A stretch of DNA of 64,000 bases from the NCBI RefSeq assembly GCF_018860425.1, contig NZ_JAHKPI010000020.1, positions 62,001 through 126,000 on the forward strand, written 5' to 3'. Both the position numbers and the translations under genes were made by a program. The notes under the pieces are model-generated. The model searched no databases and was not told the DNA's origin. It saw nothing but the letters and a program-made list of their open reading frames with translations. This DNA comes from Marinobacter sp. F3R08 (GTDB taxonomy: Bacteria; Pseudomonadota; Gammaproteobacteria; Pseudomonadales; Oleiphilaceae). Of this stretch, positions 35,901-44,711 are shown piece by piece (position 1 is the first letter of the stretch; each line of letters starts with the position of its first letter).

Positions 35901-38696
35901 TTACCCTTCGCGTCCGAGCAGCTTCGGAAACGCCTCAAGGGCACTATTGACCGCGTCCAGATTGAAAGCCTCGACGTCAGCAAGTAGTTTTTCCCCATAG
36001 CGGGTGACGGACCGTGAACGGAAACGCTGGCCCCAGGCCAGCACCCGGCGGGCAAAGTCTTTCATTTGTTCCGGATCACCGCTTTCTCTTACTGCCTGCC
36101 ATTCGTCACCGAAGTCTGCGGCCAGCTGCTCCTTGAGCCAACCCCGCTCCTGCATACTGAGTGTCTGGGCCAGCAGTCGATCCGATTCTTTCGGCGTCCC
36201 CTCATCTTCCGCCTGCTCTCCGGTGACCTTCACTCGTGGCAGCACAACCGTAAAGACCGAACCGGTGCCCGGCTCACTCTCCACTTCCAGTTCGCCACCC
36301 ATCATCCGGGCGAGTTTCCTGCTGATTGCCAGTCCGAGACCAGTCCCCCCGTATCTCCGGGTGTTTTGCCCCTCCTGCTGCTCAAATGCATCAAAAACCC
36401 GCTCAACCTGATCCTGCGGAATACCGATACCGGAATCCTTGACCGTGACCGTCAGCTCATAACACTGGCGTTCTGACGATTCCGTCTCTTCTGTTGCAGG
36501 CTGCGTTCTGAGAGGCGTCGCGGTTGCCCTTACCGTCACACCACCTTCATGGGTGAATTTGATGGCATTGCCGACCAGGTTAAACAGAACCTGCCTGAGA
36601 CGAGTCTCATCCAGCATCATAGCTCCGGGCATTTGTGAATCGACGCTCACTTCCAGAGTAATGCCCTGCTCGCGGGCCCGCAGGTCAAAAATGTGCCGAA
36701 CATCATCCAGGAGACGACGCACCGACACTGCGGAATAGTCCAGCCGCATCTTGCCCGCCTCGATTCGGGAAAGATCCAGAATGTCGTTGATCAACATCAG
36801 CAAGCTACGGCTGCCAGCCCGAATAGCGTCCAGATAGTTTCGTTGCTGCGGGTCGGTCACACTATTGCTGAGCAGATCACTGTAGCCGATCACCGCATTC
36901 ATTGGCGTCCGTATTTCGTGGGACATATTCGCGAGAAACTCACTCTTCGCCAGACTCGCGGCTTCCGCTTCGCGTGCAAGGCGTTCCGCCTCCAGTTTGG
37001 CCGCCCGTAATTCATCCTCACTCCGGCGCAGCGCATTTTCGGAACGGATGCGCTCATCAACCTCCCTGGATAGCTTGCGATTCCAGTACAGGAAGATCAG
37101 TACCACCAGAACGGCGATCAGCACCACCCGTCGCACCACGGTGTAATCGGTTTCCTGCTCGATATCCAGATGAATCCAGCGGTTGTAGATGGATTCTGTC
37201 TCGCTGGCCTCAAGACTGCCCAGAGCTTTGTTCAGTACCCGGTGCAGTTCCGGGCTGTCTTTACGCACCGCCAGGCGCAGATCGTATTGGTAGGGCGTGA
37301 TGCTGGTAATTCTGAGATTCGACAGTCCCAGTCTGGCCACGGTGTAACTGACTGCGGGGATGTGTGTAACCATGACATCCAGATCGCCATTTGACAGCGC
37401 CAGAAGCCCTTCCTCGACGGTATCTACCGGGTACAGATCCAGATTCGGATGGTTGATCAGCAGGTAGTCATGGGCAGCATGCCGGTTAACGACACCCACA
37501 CGTTCGCTGCGAAGCTCACGCAGATCGCCGATAAATCGGCCATCATCCCGGATAGCGAGCGCAATTGGCACCGTCAGATAAGCCCGGGTAAAAAGGAACG
37601 CCTCTTCTGTCCGGGGTGTCCGGGACAAGCCCGGCAAAATATCCACCTCACCGGATCTGAGTTGTTCCTCAGCAGCCAGCCGACTCTCAGCCACGGTGCG
37701 TGTAAAGCGGACATTCAGTTCGGTTTCAAGCCTTGTCAGGAGATCCGGAACAAGCCCGGTGGAGCGATCATCCTGAGTATATTCAAACGGAGGCCAGTCA
37801 GCACGGAAGGCAACCTTCAAATCTTGATGGTGTTCAAGCCAGTCAATGTCCGAGGCGGACAACTCGAGTCCGCTGCGCTCCATCGCCGGCTGGTCTGCCT
37901 GAAGCCATAACTGGCGAATGGCACGATGTTCGTTATGGCTTATTGCCGCGATAGCCTTATTCAGCACCCGGAAAAGAAGATCCCGGTCGGTATCCAGCCG
38001 CAACACCACATCCACCGGGCTGTTGTCGAGGAGAAGCGACAGCCCGATACCATTCACCATTGCTGATTGCAGATAGTCCGATACCACCGGCACTGGCGCC
38101 AGAAAGGCATCGGCCTGCCCGGAAAGAATCTGACCCACTGCCTCGCTGACGTTGGTCACGGGCACGGGCGTGAATTCTTCCACAGAATCAAGCATTGGGT
38201 ACTGGTTGGGATCGCCCTCAACCACGGCAACGCGCGTACCCTCGAGATCAGCAAGGGTTCGAATGGCGGCATCTCCGGCGCTGACAAACAGACCATAGGT
38301 GAGTGTCATGAGAGGGTCAGTAAAGCGCTTACCTGGCACTACCGGCATTCCCGGCATCCGGGTCGTCAGAACAGCATCAGCAGACAACTCATTCTGAACC
38401 GGGCCATGGTCCCGACCGGTTTCGAGAACAACCGGCTCCATGGCAATGCCCAGCTTTTCCGACAACTGGGCAAGATAGTCAATATAGGTGCCGGCAAGGA
38501 CACCGTTACCGGTATCGAAAACCAAAGGCACCTGGTCGCCGCGAATGCCGATCCGGAACCGTTCCTGATCATCCAGCCAGGCCAATTCCTGCTGCCCGAG
38601 CACAGGTGCTGGCGATACTTGCGGGGGATCCGCGCGAACCGGGGATTGAAACAGCGCCAACAGGCAGCATAGTAGAAAGGCAAGGGTAACCTTCAC
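35901..38696 (-). CDS. EvgS/BvgS-like sensor histidine kinase with two periplasmic SBP domains
   Basis: 931 residues. Signal peptide (about 1-22), two tandem periplasmic solute-binding (SBP_bac_3) domains (about 40-270 and 290-510), one membrane helix ([19 protein letters not shown]), a coiled coil, HisKA with [17 protein letters not shown], and HATPase with DSGIGIPQ and GTGLGLAI. Unlike EvgS it has no receiver domain; the last about 90 residues look like a His-less HPt helical bundle. Start is a GTG. No response regulator is adjacent, so its partner is elsewhere. The SBP domains suggest sensing of an amino acid or small ligand. Confidence 0.87.
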   Translation of the reverse strand: MKVTLAFLLCCLLALFQSPVRADPPQVSPAPVLGQQELAWLDDQERFRIGIRGDQVPLVFDTGNGVLAGTYIDYLAQLSEKLGIAMEPVVLETGRDHGPVQNELSADAVLTTRMPGMPVVPGKRFTDPLMTLTYGLFVSAGDAAIRTLADLEGTRVAVVEGDPNQYPMLDSVEEFTPVPVTNVSEAVGQILSGQADAFLAPVPVVSDYLQSAMVNGIGLSLLLDNSPVDVVLRLDTDRDLLFRVLNKAIAAISHNEHRAIRQLWLQADQPAMERSGLELSASDIDWLEHHQDLKVAFRADWPPFEYTQDDRSTGLVPDLLTRLETELNVRFTRTVAESRLAAEEQLRSGEVDILPGLSRTPRTEEAFLFTRAYLTVPIALAIRDDGRFIGDLRELRSERVGVVNRHAAHDYLLINHPNLDLYPVDTVEEGLLALSNGDLDVMVTHIPAVSYTVARLGLSNLRITSITPYQYDLRLAVRKDSPELHRVLNKALGSLEASETESIYNRWIHLDIEQETDYTVVRRVVLIAVLVVLIFLYWNRKLSREVDERIRSENALRRSEDELRAAKLEAERLAREAEAASLAKSEFLANMSHEIRTPMNAVIGYSDLLSNSVTDPQQRNYLDAIRAGSRSLLMLINDILDLSRIEAGKMRLDYSAVSVRRLLDDVRHIFDLRAREQGITLEVSVDSQMPGAMMLDETRLRQVLFNLVGNAIKFTHEGGVTVRATATPLRTQPATEETESSERQCYELTVTVKDSGIGIPQDQVERVFDAFEQQEGQNTRRYGGTGLGLAISRKLARMMGGELEVESEPGTGSVFTVVLPRVKVTGEQAEDEGTPKESDRLLAQTLSMQERGWLKEQLAADFGDEWQAVRESGDPEQMKDFARRVLAWGQRFRSRSVTRYGEKLLADVEAFNLDAVNSALEAFPKLLGREG

Positions 38697-38792
38697 TGGA
38701 TATCCTCAAGGGTTCCGCTACATTTCAGGGAACAATACCTGCAAACGCCATTGATTTCATTCAGGCAAAAAGCCAATCGGAGACTAATCCAC

Positions 38793-39026
38793 ATGGATAC
38801 CAGCAAACACACCCTCAGCACTCTGTTCGAGCAACTTGGCCTGGCCTCCGATGCCAACAGCATTGAGGATTTCGTTGCCAGGAACTCACCCTTGCCGAGC
38901 GAAATTGCAATCCAGGATGCGCCTATATGGTCCGAAAGCCAATCCCACTTCCTCGAGGAAGGCCTTGAGGAAGACAGTGACTGGGCAGAGGTCATCGACG
39001 AGCTGGATGCAATGATGCGTCACTGA
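38793..39026 (+). CDS. DUF2789 family protein
   Basis: 77-residue helical acidic protein. Starts MDTSKHTLSTLFEQLGL and has the family motifs around SEIAIQDAPIW and EEDSDWAEVIDELDAMMR. Conserved in Pseudomonas and relatives, function unknown. The ATG at 38793 is the family start; an extra 14 open codons upstream are not used. Its last 7 bases overlap the convergent cyclase gene. Confidence 0.78.
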   Translation: MDTSKHTLSTLFEQLGLASDANSIEDFVARNSPLPSEIAIQDAPIWSESQSHFLEEGLEEDSDWAEVIDELDAMMRH

Positions 39027-40480
39027 CCGCCGATAACGACCTGATCGCGGCCCGCGTCCTTGGCCTGGTACAGGGCGCGGTCAGCACGGTCAAAGACCGA
39101 CTCTTCGGTGTCACCGTCAGCAAAGCCTGCCAGGCCAGCGGAGAAAGACACCGTCACCGGCTCTCCGCGGAAATGAAACGGCAGCTTGCCGACATGCTCG
39201 CGCAATTTATCGACCACCATCCGGGCGTCCGCCGGCTTGGTCTCCGGAAACAGCACCACGAATTCCTCACCGCCAAATCTGGCCACAAAGTCTGTGGCCC
39301 GCAGGCGATCTCTCAACTCCCTTGCTACCAGCTGCAGCACACGGTCGCCGGCCTTGTGGCCGTATCCATCGTTGATCCGTTTAAACAGATCTATATCCAG
39401 CACACCCACTGTGAGTGGATAGCTATAGCGTTGCCACCGGTTGTACTCAAAGGAAAGCCGTTCCTGCCAGGCTTCCCGATTGGGTAATTTGGTCAGCAGA
39501 TCAGTCATGGCGCGCAACCTTTCCGTGCGAACCTGCTCCTGCATCTGCTCGGAATGAGCCTCCATTGCCGCGACTTTCTTTTGCATCGCCTCGAGCTGAT
39601 CCGCCAGAGCGCGCTCACGTTCCGACTCCTGAATCCGGAAACGGCCCACCGCCTGACCAATGGACTCAAGGTGGAGGCTGACGGACTTCTTGAGGTCCTT
39701 CAGATTGCCACTCTCCTGCAATTGCTGCCCTACCCGCTCAATTTCATCACGAATTTCGCGATCAAGAGCTTCGGATGCGTGCAGCCGGCCGGACTGAGCC
39801 GAGGACTGGAGCGAAAAATGCTCCTGCAGAACCACCAGTCGCTCATCCAGACGCTTCAGAAAGGCCTCAAACTCGCGTTTGCTGCGGGTAACCGCAGCAA
39901 TGATCAGCTCAGCAACATGGTTCAACCCATCTCGTAACTCGTTCCAGTCGTTGCTGGTCAGAAGGGACTGCTGCAGCGCCCTGGCCCTGGTCTCGGCTTC
40001 CGGCTCCAGCGAAACCTGGGTGAGCAGGTGCCCCAGCAACTGCCCCACCCGACGGGCAATACGCAACCTCTGGACATGGTCCTGAATATCGTGGTCGTGG
40101 CCAGGCACAGTCTCTTCCTGGCCAGAGCTTTCCGGCTGCGGGGCCATCGCAGGTTGCGGAGCGGGTTCCCGTACAGAGTCGGAAGACACCGGGGGAATCC
40201 GGTCATTGCCAGGAGGTTGCTCATCAAGCAGCGCAACCTGCCGGTCGATCTGGTCCTGAAGTTCTTTCCAGGTATCCACATCCACCCGATTCTTGCGTAG
40301 GTCCTGTCGTATCCGGACCAGCAAACGATCCAGTTCCGGCGCCTGTCCTTCGGATGCCAAGCAGGTGCGCACCAACATGCGCTCAAGAGTATTTCGTTCC
40401 GCCTGCCACTGCTTTTCCCGATTATCTGCAGACTCTAGTTCCTGAAGGTATTTTTCCTTCCAGGACTGATCCGATGCCAT
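39020..40480 (-). CDS. Diguanylate cyclase (GGDEF)
   Basis: 486 residues. A long charged helical/coiled-coil N-terminal region (to about 310) and a C-terminal GGDEF domain. The active site reads GGEEF and is preceded by RATD, a product-inhibition I-site at the proper distance of five residues; DIDLFKRINDGYGHKAGD is also intact, so it should make c-di-GMP. No membrane segment or classical sensor domain is visible; the coiled coil may give dimerisation. It follows xerC on the same strand by 70 bases. Confidence 0.9.
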   Translation of the reverse strand: MASDQSWKEKYLQELESADNREKQWQAERNTLERMLVRTCLASEGQAPELDRLLVRIRQDLRKNRVDVDTWKELQDQIDRQVALLDEQPPGNDRIPPVSSDSVREPAPQPAMAPQPESSGQEETVPGHDHDIQDHVQRLRIARRVGQLLGHLLTQVSLEPEAETRARALQQSLLTSNDWNELRDGLNHVAELIIAAVTRSKREFEAFLKRLDERLVVLQEHFSLQSSAQSGRLHASEALDREIRDEIERVGQQLQESGNLKDLKKSVSLHLESIGQAVGRFRIQESERERALADQLEAMQKKVAAMEAHSEQMQEQVRTERLRAMTDLLTKLPNREAWQERLSFEYNRWQRYSYPLTVGVLDIDLFKRINDGYGHKAGDRVLQLVARELRDRLRATDFVARFGGEEFVVLFPETKPADARMVVDKLREHVGKLPFHFRGEPVTVSFSAGLAGFADGDTEESVFDRADRALYQAKDAGRDQVVIGGQ

Positions 40481-40550
40481 GGAGCGCTCCCGCCTCTATC
40501 CTTGCTGTACAGTTAATGATTGCAAAAGCCCACCCCGCCCTTTGGGGGGC

Positions 40551-41510
40551 TCAGGAACTCTCATCAATGGGTTTCCCATGATACTTATCACGGCGGGCTC
40601 TGGGGTGACTCTGATCATAAACCCGTGCCAAATGTTGAAAATCAAGGTGAGTATAGACCTGGGTTGTCGCAATGTCGGCGTGCCCCAGCAATTCCTGAAC
40701 CGCACGCAGGTCGCCACTGGACTCAAGCATATGGCTGGCAAACGAGTGTCGAAGCAGATGTGGATGAAGTTTCTGGTCGGCTCCGCGACTCACCCCCCAG
40801 CGACTGAGTCGAGCCTGAATACTGCGGTGACTGAGTCGATCGCCCCTCTGGCTGACAAACAAGGCAGATTCTCCGTCGTTAGCCAGTGCAGCTCTGATTG
40901 GCAGCCACGCTTGAACGGCCGCTACCGCTTTCCGGCCAACAGGCAGTAACCGTTCCTTGTTACCCTTGCCGAGCACCCGGACTTCACCACTGCGCAGATC
41001 GACGGTATCGAGATTCAGATTCGCGAGTTCCGCCAGCCGCAATCCAGAGGAGTACATCAATTCAAGCATGCACAGATCCCGAACTTCCAGAGGATCATCC
41101 GGCTGGCCATCAAGGAGGTAATTTAATTGATCCACGTCCGCCACCCGTGGCAAGCGACGGGCGCTTTTGGGCGCACGTATATCCAGTGCGGGATTATCCG
41201 ACGCCCGCTTTTCCCTGAGCAGAAATTGGTACAGGCGCCGTATCGCGGAAAGGTGCCGTGCAATACTCCGGCCAGACAAGCCCTCACCACTGAGCGTGGC
41301 CACATAGCGTCGCAGATCATGGTTGGTGACCTGCTGCCACGAGGAAAACTCAGCTCGGGCCAGCCAGCCTGCAAGACGAAGCAAGTCTCGCTGATAACTC
41401 TCGCAGGTTCTGGGGGAGTGACGTTTTTCAGAAGCCAGGTACCGGATAAAGTCTGTTAGCGGCCCGGACAACTCACCGGACACCGCAGGACTTTCCGGAA
41501 CCCCGGACAC
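40551..41510 (-). CDS. xerC: Tyrosine recombinase XerC
   Basis: Site-specific recombinase that resolves chromosome dimers at dif with XerD. 319 residues. The catalytic set is seen: Arg in SSGLRLAEL, HLLRHSFASHML, the His in LGHADIATTQ and the nucleophile Tyr in VYTHLD. The N-terminal SAM-like fold has the SPRTCESYQRDL stretch. Start is a GTG one base after the TAG of the DUF484 gene, the same neighbour order as in Pseudomonas. Confidence 0.95.
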   Translation of the reverse strand: MSGVPESPAVSGELSGPLTDFIRYLASEKRHSPRTCESYQRDLLRLAGWLARAEFSSWQQVTNHDLRRYVATLSGEGLSGRSIARHLSAIRRLYQFLLREKRASDNPALDIRAPKSARRLPRVADVDQLNYLLDGQPDDPLEVRDLCMLELMYSSGLRLAELANLNLDTVDLRSGEVRVLGKGNKERLLPVGRKAVAAVQAWLPIRAALANDGESALFVSQRGDRLSHRSIQARLSRWGVSRGADQKLHPHLLRHSFASHMLESSGDLRAVQELLGHADIATTQVYTHLDFQHLARVYDQSHPRARRDKYHGKPIDESS

Positions 41511-41511
41511 C

Positions 41512-42258
41512 CTAGCGGGACTCCGTTGCCATATCAGTGACCGCAGCAGCCGAGGTATGGCGCTGAACCATGGGCGGTAGCAAGCGACTGAGGGTATCGC
41601 TGATATAACTCAAGAACAGCGACCCCATGCTCTGATCAAAATAACCTGACTCGCAACTACCCACCGCAAACACACCAACCAGCTCATCATGTCTCAGGGG
41701 CATCAGGGCCACAGAAGCAATCGGCTCCTCCCGGTCCGGGAACAGAAATGTCCGCTCGCTTTCGCGGAACTGGCCACAAACGGCCCGCTCGCCTTCCAGC
41801 AGGCTGCCCAACCGCTCCCGGGCAACCGATGGGCTCACCACATGCAAAGCTCCCTGGGATGCCTCGGGCAACTCGACGTCGGTGAACAGCAGCACGGAGG
41901 CGGCATCCAGACCAAAATCACCCCGGATACTGTCATCGATGGCCGCGGCCATATCGTTGAGTGTTCGCGCCTCAATCACCTGCAGCAACAAACGCTTGCT
42001 CTTCTCGAACAGCCGGTCGTTGTGACGGGCGATGGATACCAGCTCCACCAGCTCCCGACGCAGTGTATCCCTTTGCTCCCGGAACAGATGTACCTGCCGC
42101 TCAACCAGGGAAATGGCGCGGCCACTGTCATGGGGCAGGGTCAGACTGCGCAACAGTTCGTCCTGTTCGACAAAGAAATCGGGATTGGCTCGCAGGTAAT
42201 CCGCCACCTCTTCCCGGGTGAGCTCACCGGCCTTCTGGCGGGCCGTTTGTTCTGTCAT
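41512..42258 (-). CDS. DUF484 family protein
   Basis: 248 residues, cytosolic. DUF484 proteins have a GAF-like fold and are found between dapF and xerC in many gammaproteobacteria; function unknown. The N-terminal helices (VADYLRANPDFFVEQDELL and LVERQVHLFREQRDTLR) are characteristic. The ATG at 42258 has CAGGAGAACGCC upstream; an open 24-codon extension is rejected. Translationally coupled to xerC. Confidence 0.88.
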   Translation of the reverse strand: MTEQTARQKAGELTREEVADYLRANPDFFVEQDELLRSLTLPHDSGRAISLVERQVHLFREQRDTLRRELVELVSIARHNDRLFEKSKRLLLQVIEARTLNDMAAAIDDSIRGDFGLDAASVLLFTDVELPEASQGALHVVSPSVARERLGSLLEGERAVCGQFRESERTFLFPDREEPIASVALMPLRHDELVGVFAVGSCESGYFDQSMGSLFLSYISDTLSRLLPPMVQRHTSAAAVTDMATESR

Positions 42259-42274
42259 GGCGTTCTCCTGCCTG

Positions 42275-43189
42275 TCAGGATCGTGGTTTGTGGGGGCGAC
42301 CATGCCTGCGTCGGCGACCACCAGACTCACCCGGCAGCCTCAGCTGCCCTTCAAATACGCTGGCCGCAGGCCCTTCCATCATAACAGGGGACCCTTCACC
42401 CTGCCATTCGATAACCAGCTTGCCGCCCCGAAGTTCTACTTCGACACGGGAATCCAGCAGTCCTCGCAAACAGCCGGCAACAACAGCAGCACAGGCACCA
42501 CTGCCGCAGGCCAGAGTCTCTCCCGAGCCTCGCTCGAATACCCGCAACCGGGCATGCGTGCGATCGAGAATCTGCAGGAAGCCGATATTGGCCCGGGCCG
42601 GAAATCGCGGATGCCGCTCCAGCCTGGGCCCCAGAGTCTCCACGGGCGCCTGTTCCACATCCTCAACCACCATAACGCCGTGCGGGTTACCCATGGACAC
42701 GGCGCTGAGTTCCACAGTCTGGCCATCAACATCCACTGTGTAGACATCCTTGCGACGGTCAGCCGCAAAGGGAATGGCCGGCGGGTTAAGCTCGGGCACC
42801 CCCATGTTGACCATAACCATGCCATCGCGCCCGACCCGCAGTTCAATCACACCCTTGGCGGTCTGCACCCGAATCAGGGTTTTGTTGGTCAGGCGCTGGT
42901 CGCGCACAAAACGCGCAAAGCAGCGGGCACCATTGCCACACTGCTCAACCTCTGATCCATCGGCATTGAAAATGCGGTAGCGAAAATCCACATCGGGCAG
43001 ACCCGGTGGCTCCACCACCAGCAACTGATCAAAGCCAATACCGAAGTTCCGGTTGGCCAATTCCCGAATGATGTCCGGGCCCAGGCGAAAGGGCTGACTG
43101 ATCGCATCCACCACCATGAAATCATTGCCCAACCCGTGCATCTTGGTAAAACGAAGCATGGGACCCTGATTCCGACGCTGCTGACTCAT
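42275..43189 (-). CDS. dapF: Diaminopimelate epimerase
   Basis: Converts LL- to meso-diaminopimelate for lysine and peptidoglycan. The two catalytic cysteines lie in [11 protein letters not shown] and ACGSGACAA; the start of the domain is [13 protein letters not shown]. About 304 residues from the ATG at 43189, which has GGAGACGAAG 8 bases upstream; ATG 43207 (overlapping lysA) and 43159 are alternatives. The C-terminal tail [15 protein letters not shown] is an Arg-rich extension of about 25 residues beyond the usual end. Confidence 0.95.
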   Translation of the reverse strand: MSQQRRNQGPMLRFTKMHGLGNDFMVVDAISQPFRLGPDIIRELANRNFGIGFDQLLVVEPPGLPDVDFRYRIFNADGSEVEQCGNGARCFARFVRDQRLTNKTLIRVQTAKGVIELRVGRDGMVMVNMGVPELNPPAIPFAADRRKDVYTVDVDGQTVELSAVSMGNPHGVMVVEDVEQAPVETLGPRLERHPRFPARANIGFLQILDRTHARLRVFERGSGETLACGSGACAAVVAGCLRGLLDSRVEVELRGGKLVIEWQGEGSPVMMEGPAASVFEGQLRLPGESGGRRRRHGRPHKPRS

Positions 43190-43203
43190 TTCTTCGTCTC
43201 CGC

Positions 43204-44454
43204 TCATTCCGGAAGGCAGCTCTCAGGCGCGAGCTGATCTTCAAGAGTTTCACGGCGGCGCGCCACATGCACCTGGTCACCATCGACCATGAGTTCCGGG
43301 GGCCGGTTTCGGGTGTTGTAGTTGGAGCTCATGACAAAACCATAAGCGCCGGCAGAGCGAACCGCCAACAGATCGCCCGCCTCAAGGCGCAGATTGCGGT
43401 CCTTGCCCAGAAAGTCTCCGGTCTCACAAACCGGACCAACCAGATCCCAGGCTTTTTCCTCGCCGTCCGAATGCGGTGCAACCGGAATAATCGCCTGCCA
43501 GGCACTGTACAGCGCCGGACGGATCAGATCGTTCATGGCGGCATCAATGATGGCGAAGTTCCGGTGCTCAGTGCATTTCAGAAACTCAACCCGGGTCACC
43601 AGAATGCCGGCATTGGCAGCAATGGACCGGCCAGGCTCAAGAATCAGTTCAAGCTTCCGGTTCCCCAAACGTTCAGCCAGGGCTTTCACATAATCCGACG
43701 GCTGCGGCGGCTGCTCCTGGTCATAGGTAACACCCAGCCCTCCACCCATATCCAGGTGATGAATATGCACACCCTGGGCTGCCAGGGTATCAATCAGGTC
43801 GAGCACCCGATCCAGAGCATCCAGAAACGGCGAGACGCTGGTCAGCTGGGAGCCAATGTGACAATCCACCCCTTTCACCTCAAGATTGGGTAAACCGGCG
43901 GCGCGGGCGTATACCTTCGGGGCTTCCGCAATATCGATTCCAAACTTGTTCTCTTTCAAACCCGTGGAGATGTAGGGATGGGTACCGGCGTCTACATCCG
44001 GGTTCACCCGCAGCGAAATCGGCGCCTTCACCCCGAGCTCGCCCGCCACCGCATTCAGGCGATCCAGTTCGGTATCGGACTCCACGTTGAAACAACGCAC
44101 GCCCACCTCCAGCGCCCGCTTCATTTCCCACTCCTGCTTGCCAACGCCCGAGAACACCACCCGCGACGGGTCGCCTCCGGCCCGCAACACCCGCTCCAGC
44201 TCACCGGCGGAAACGATATCGAACCCCGCACCGAGCCGGGCCAATACGTTCAGCACCGCGAGATTGCTGTTCGCTTTTACGGCGTAACACACCAGGTGTG
44301 GATGCTCCCGCAGGGCATCATCATAGGCCCGGTAATGGCGCTCAAGCGTTGCACGGGAATAGACATAAGCCGGCGTTCCAAAACGGTCAGCGATGGCAGA
44401 TACAGACACATCCTCGGCGTAAAGCTCGCCGTCGCGGTAATTGAAATAATCCAT
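43204..44454 (-). CDS. lysA: Diaminopimelate decarboxylase
   Basis: PLP enzyme that makes L-lysine from meso-DAP. 416 residues. The PLP lysine is in [15 protein letters not shown] and the [10 protein letters not shown] glycine-rich loop bind the phosphate, and [11 protein letters not shown] with the EPGRSIAA region complete the site. The stop overlaps a possible dapF start by ATGA. Order lptM-lysA-dapF is the Pseudomonas one. Confidence 0.96.
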   Translation of the reverse strand: MDYFNYRDGELYAEDVSVSAIADRFGTPAYVYSRATLERHYRAYDDALREHPHLVCYAVKANSNLAVLNVLARLGAGFDIVSAGELERVLRAGGDPSRVVFSGVGKQEWEMKRALEVGVRCFNVESDTELDRLNAVAGELGVKAPISLRVNPDVDAGTHPYISTGLKENKFGIDIAEAPKVYARAAGLPNLEVKGVDCHIGSQLTSVSPFLDALDRVLDLIDTLAAQGVHIHHLDMGGGLGVTYDQEQPPQPSDYVKALAERLGNRKLELILEPGRSIAANAGILVTRVEFLKCTEHRNFAIIDAAMNDLIRPALYSAWQAIIPVAPHSDGEEKAWDLVGPVCETGDFLGKDRNLRLEAGDLLAVRSAGAYGFVMSSNYNTRNRPPELMVDGDQVHVARRRETLEDQLAPESCLPE

Positions 44455-44487
44455 GAGATTCCTGATTCGTTAAGCGGGGTCAGTGCG

Positions 44488-44649
44488 CTAGTTGCTGCTT
44501 TGTTCCCGGTCCTGCTGGTCCTGAACAGGTTCCGTTCCGGATGCCATTGAAGGACCCTGGTCATCGCGGTACAACGGTCCTTTCTGACCGCACCCACTGA
44601 CCATCACAGCCAGCATCAGCACGATGAACGGTGTTGTCCAAGCTCGCAT
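44488..44649 (-). CDS. lptM: LptM (YifL) small lipoprotein
   Basis: 53-residue lipoprotein. Signal peptide ending in the lipobox VSGC, then the conserved GQKGPLY that mimics lipid A and stabilises the LptD-LptE complex. The tail of about 28 residues is polar and disordered. Start 44649 has GGGGTAG upstream. It lies between cyaA and lysA on the same strand; no frataxin gene cyaY is seen beside it, although cyaY is a common neighbour of cyaA/lptM in other genomes. Confidence 0.9.
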   Translation of the reverse strand: MRAWTTPFIVLMLAVMVSGCGQKGPLYRDDQGPSMASGTEPVQDQQDREQSSN

Positions 44650-44711
44650 ACCTACTACCCCTGAGTTCACTATGGTCGCAGTATACCTGACACCCGCCCC
44701 GGGCCGCGAGG

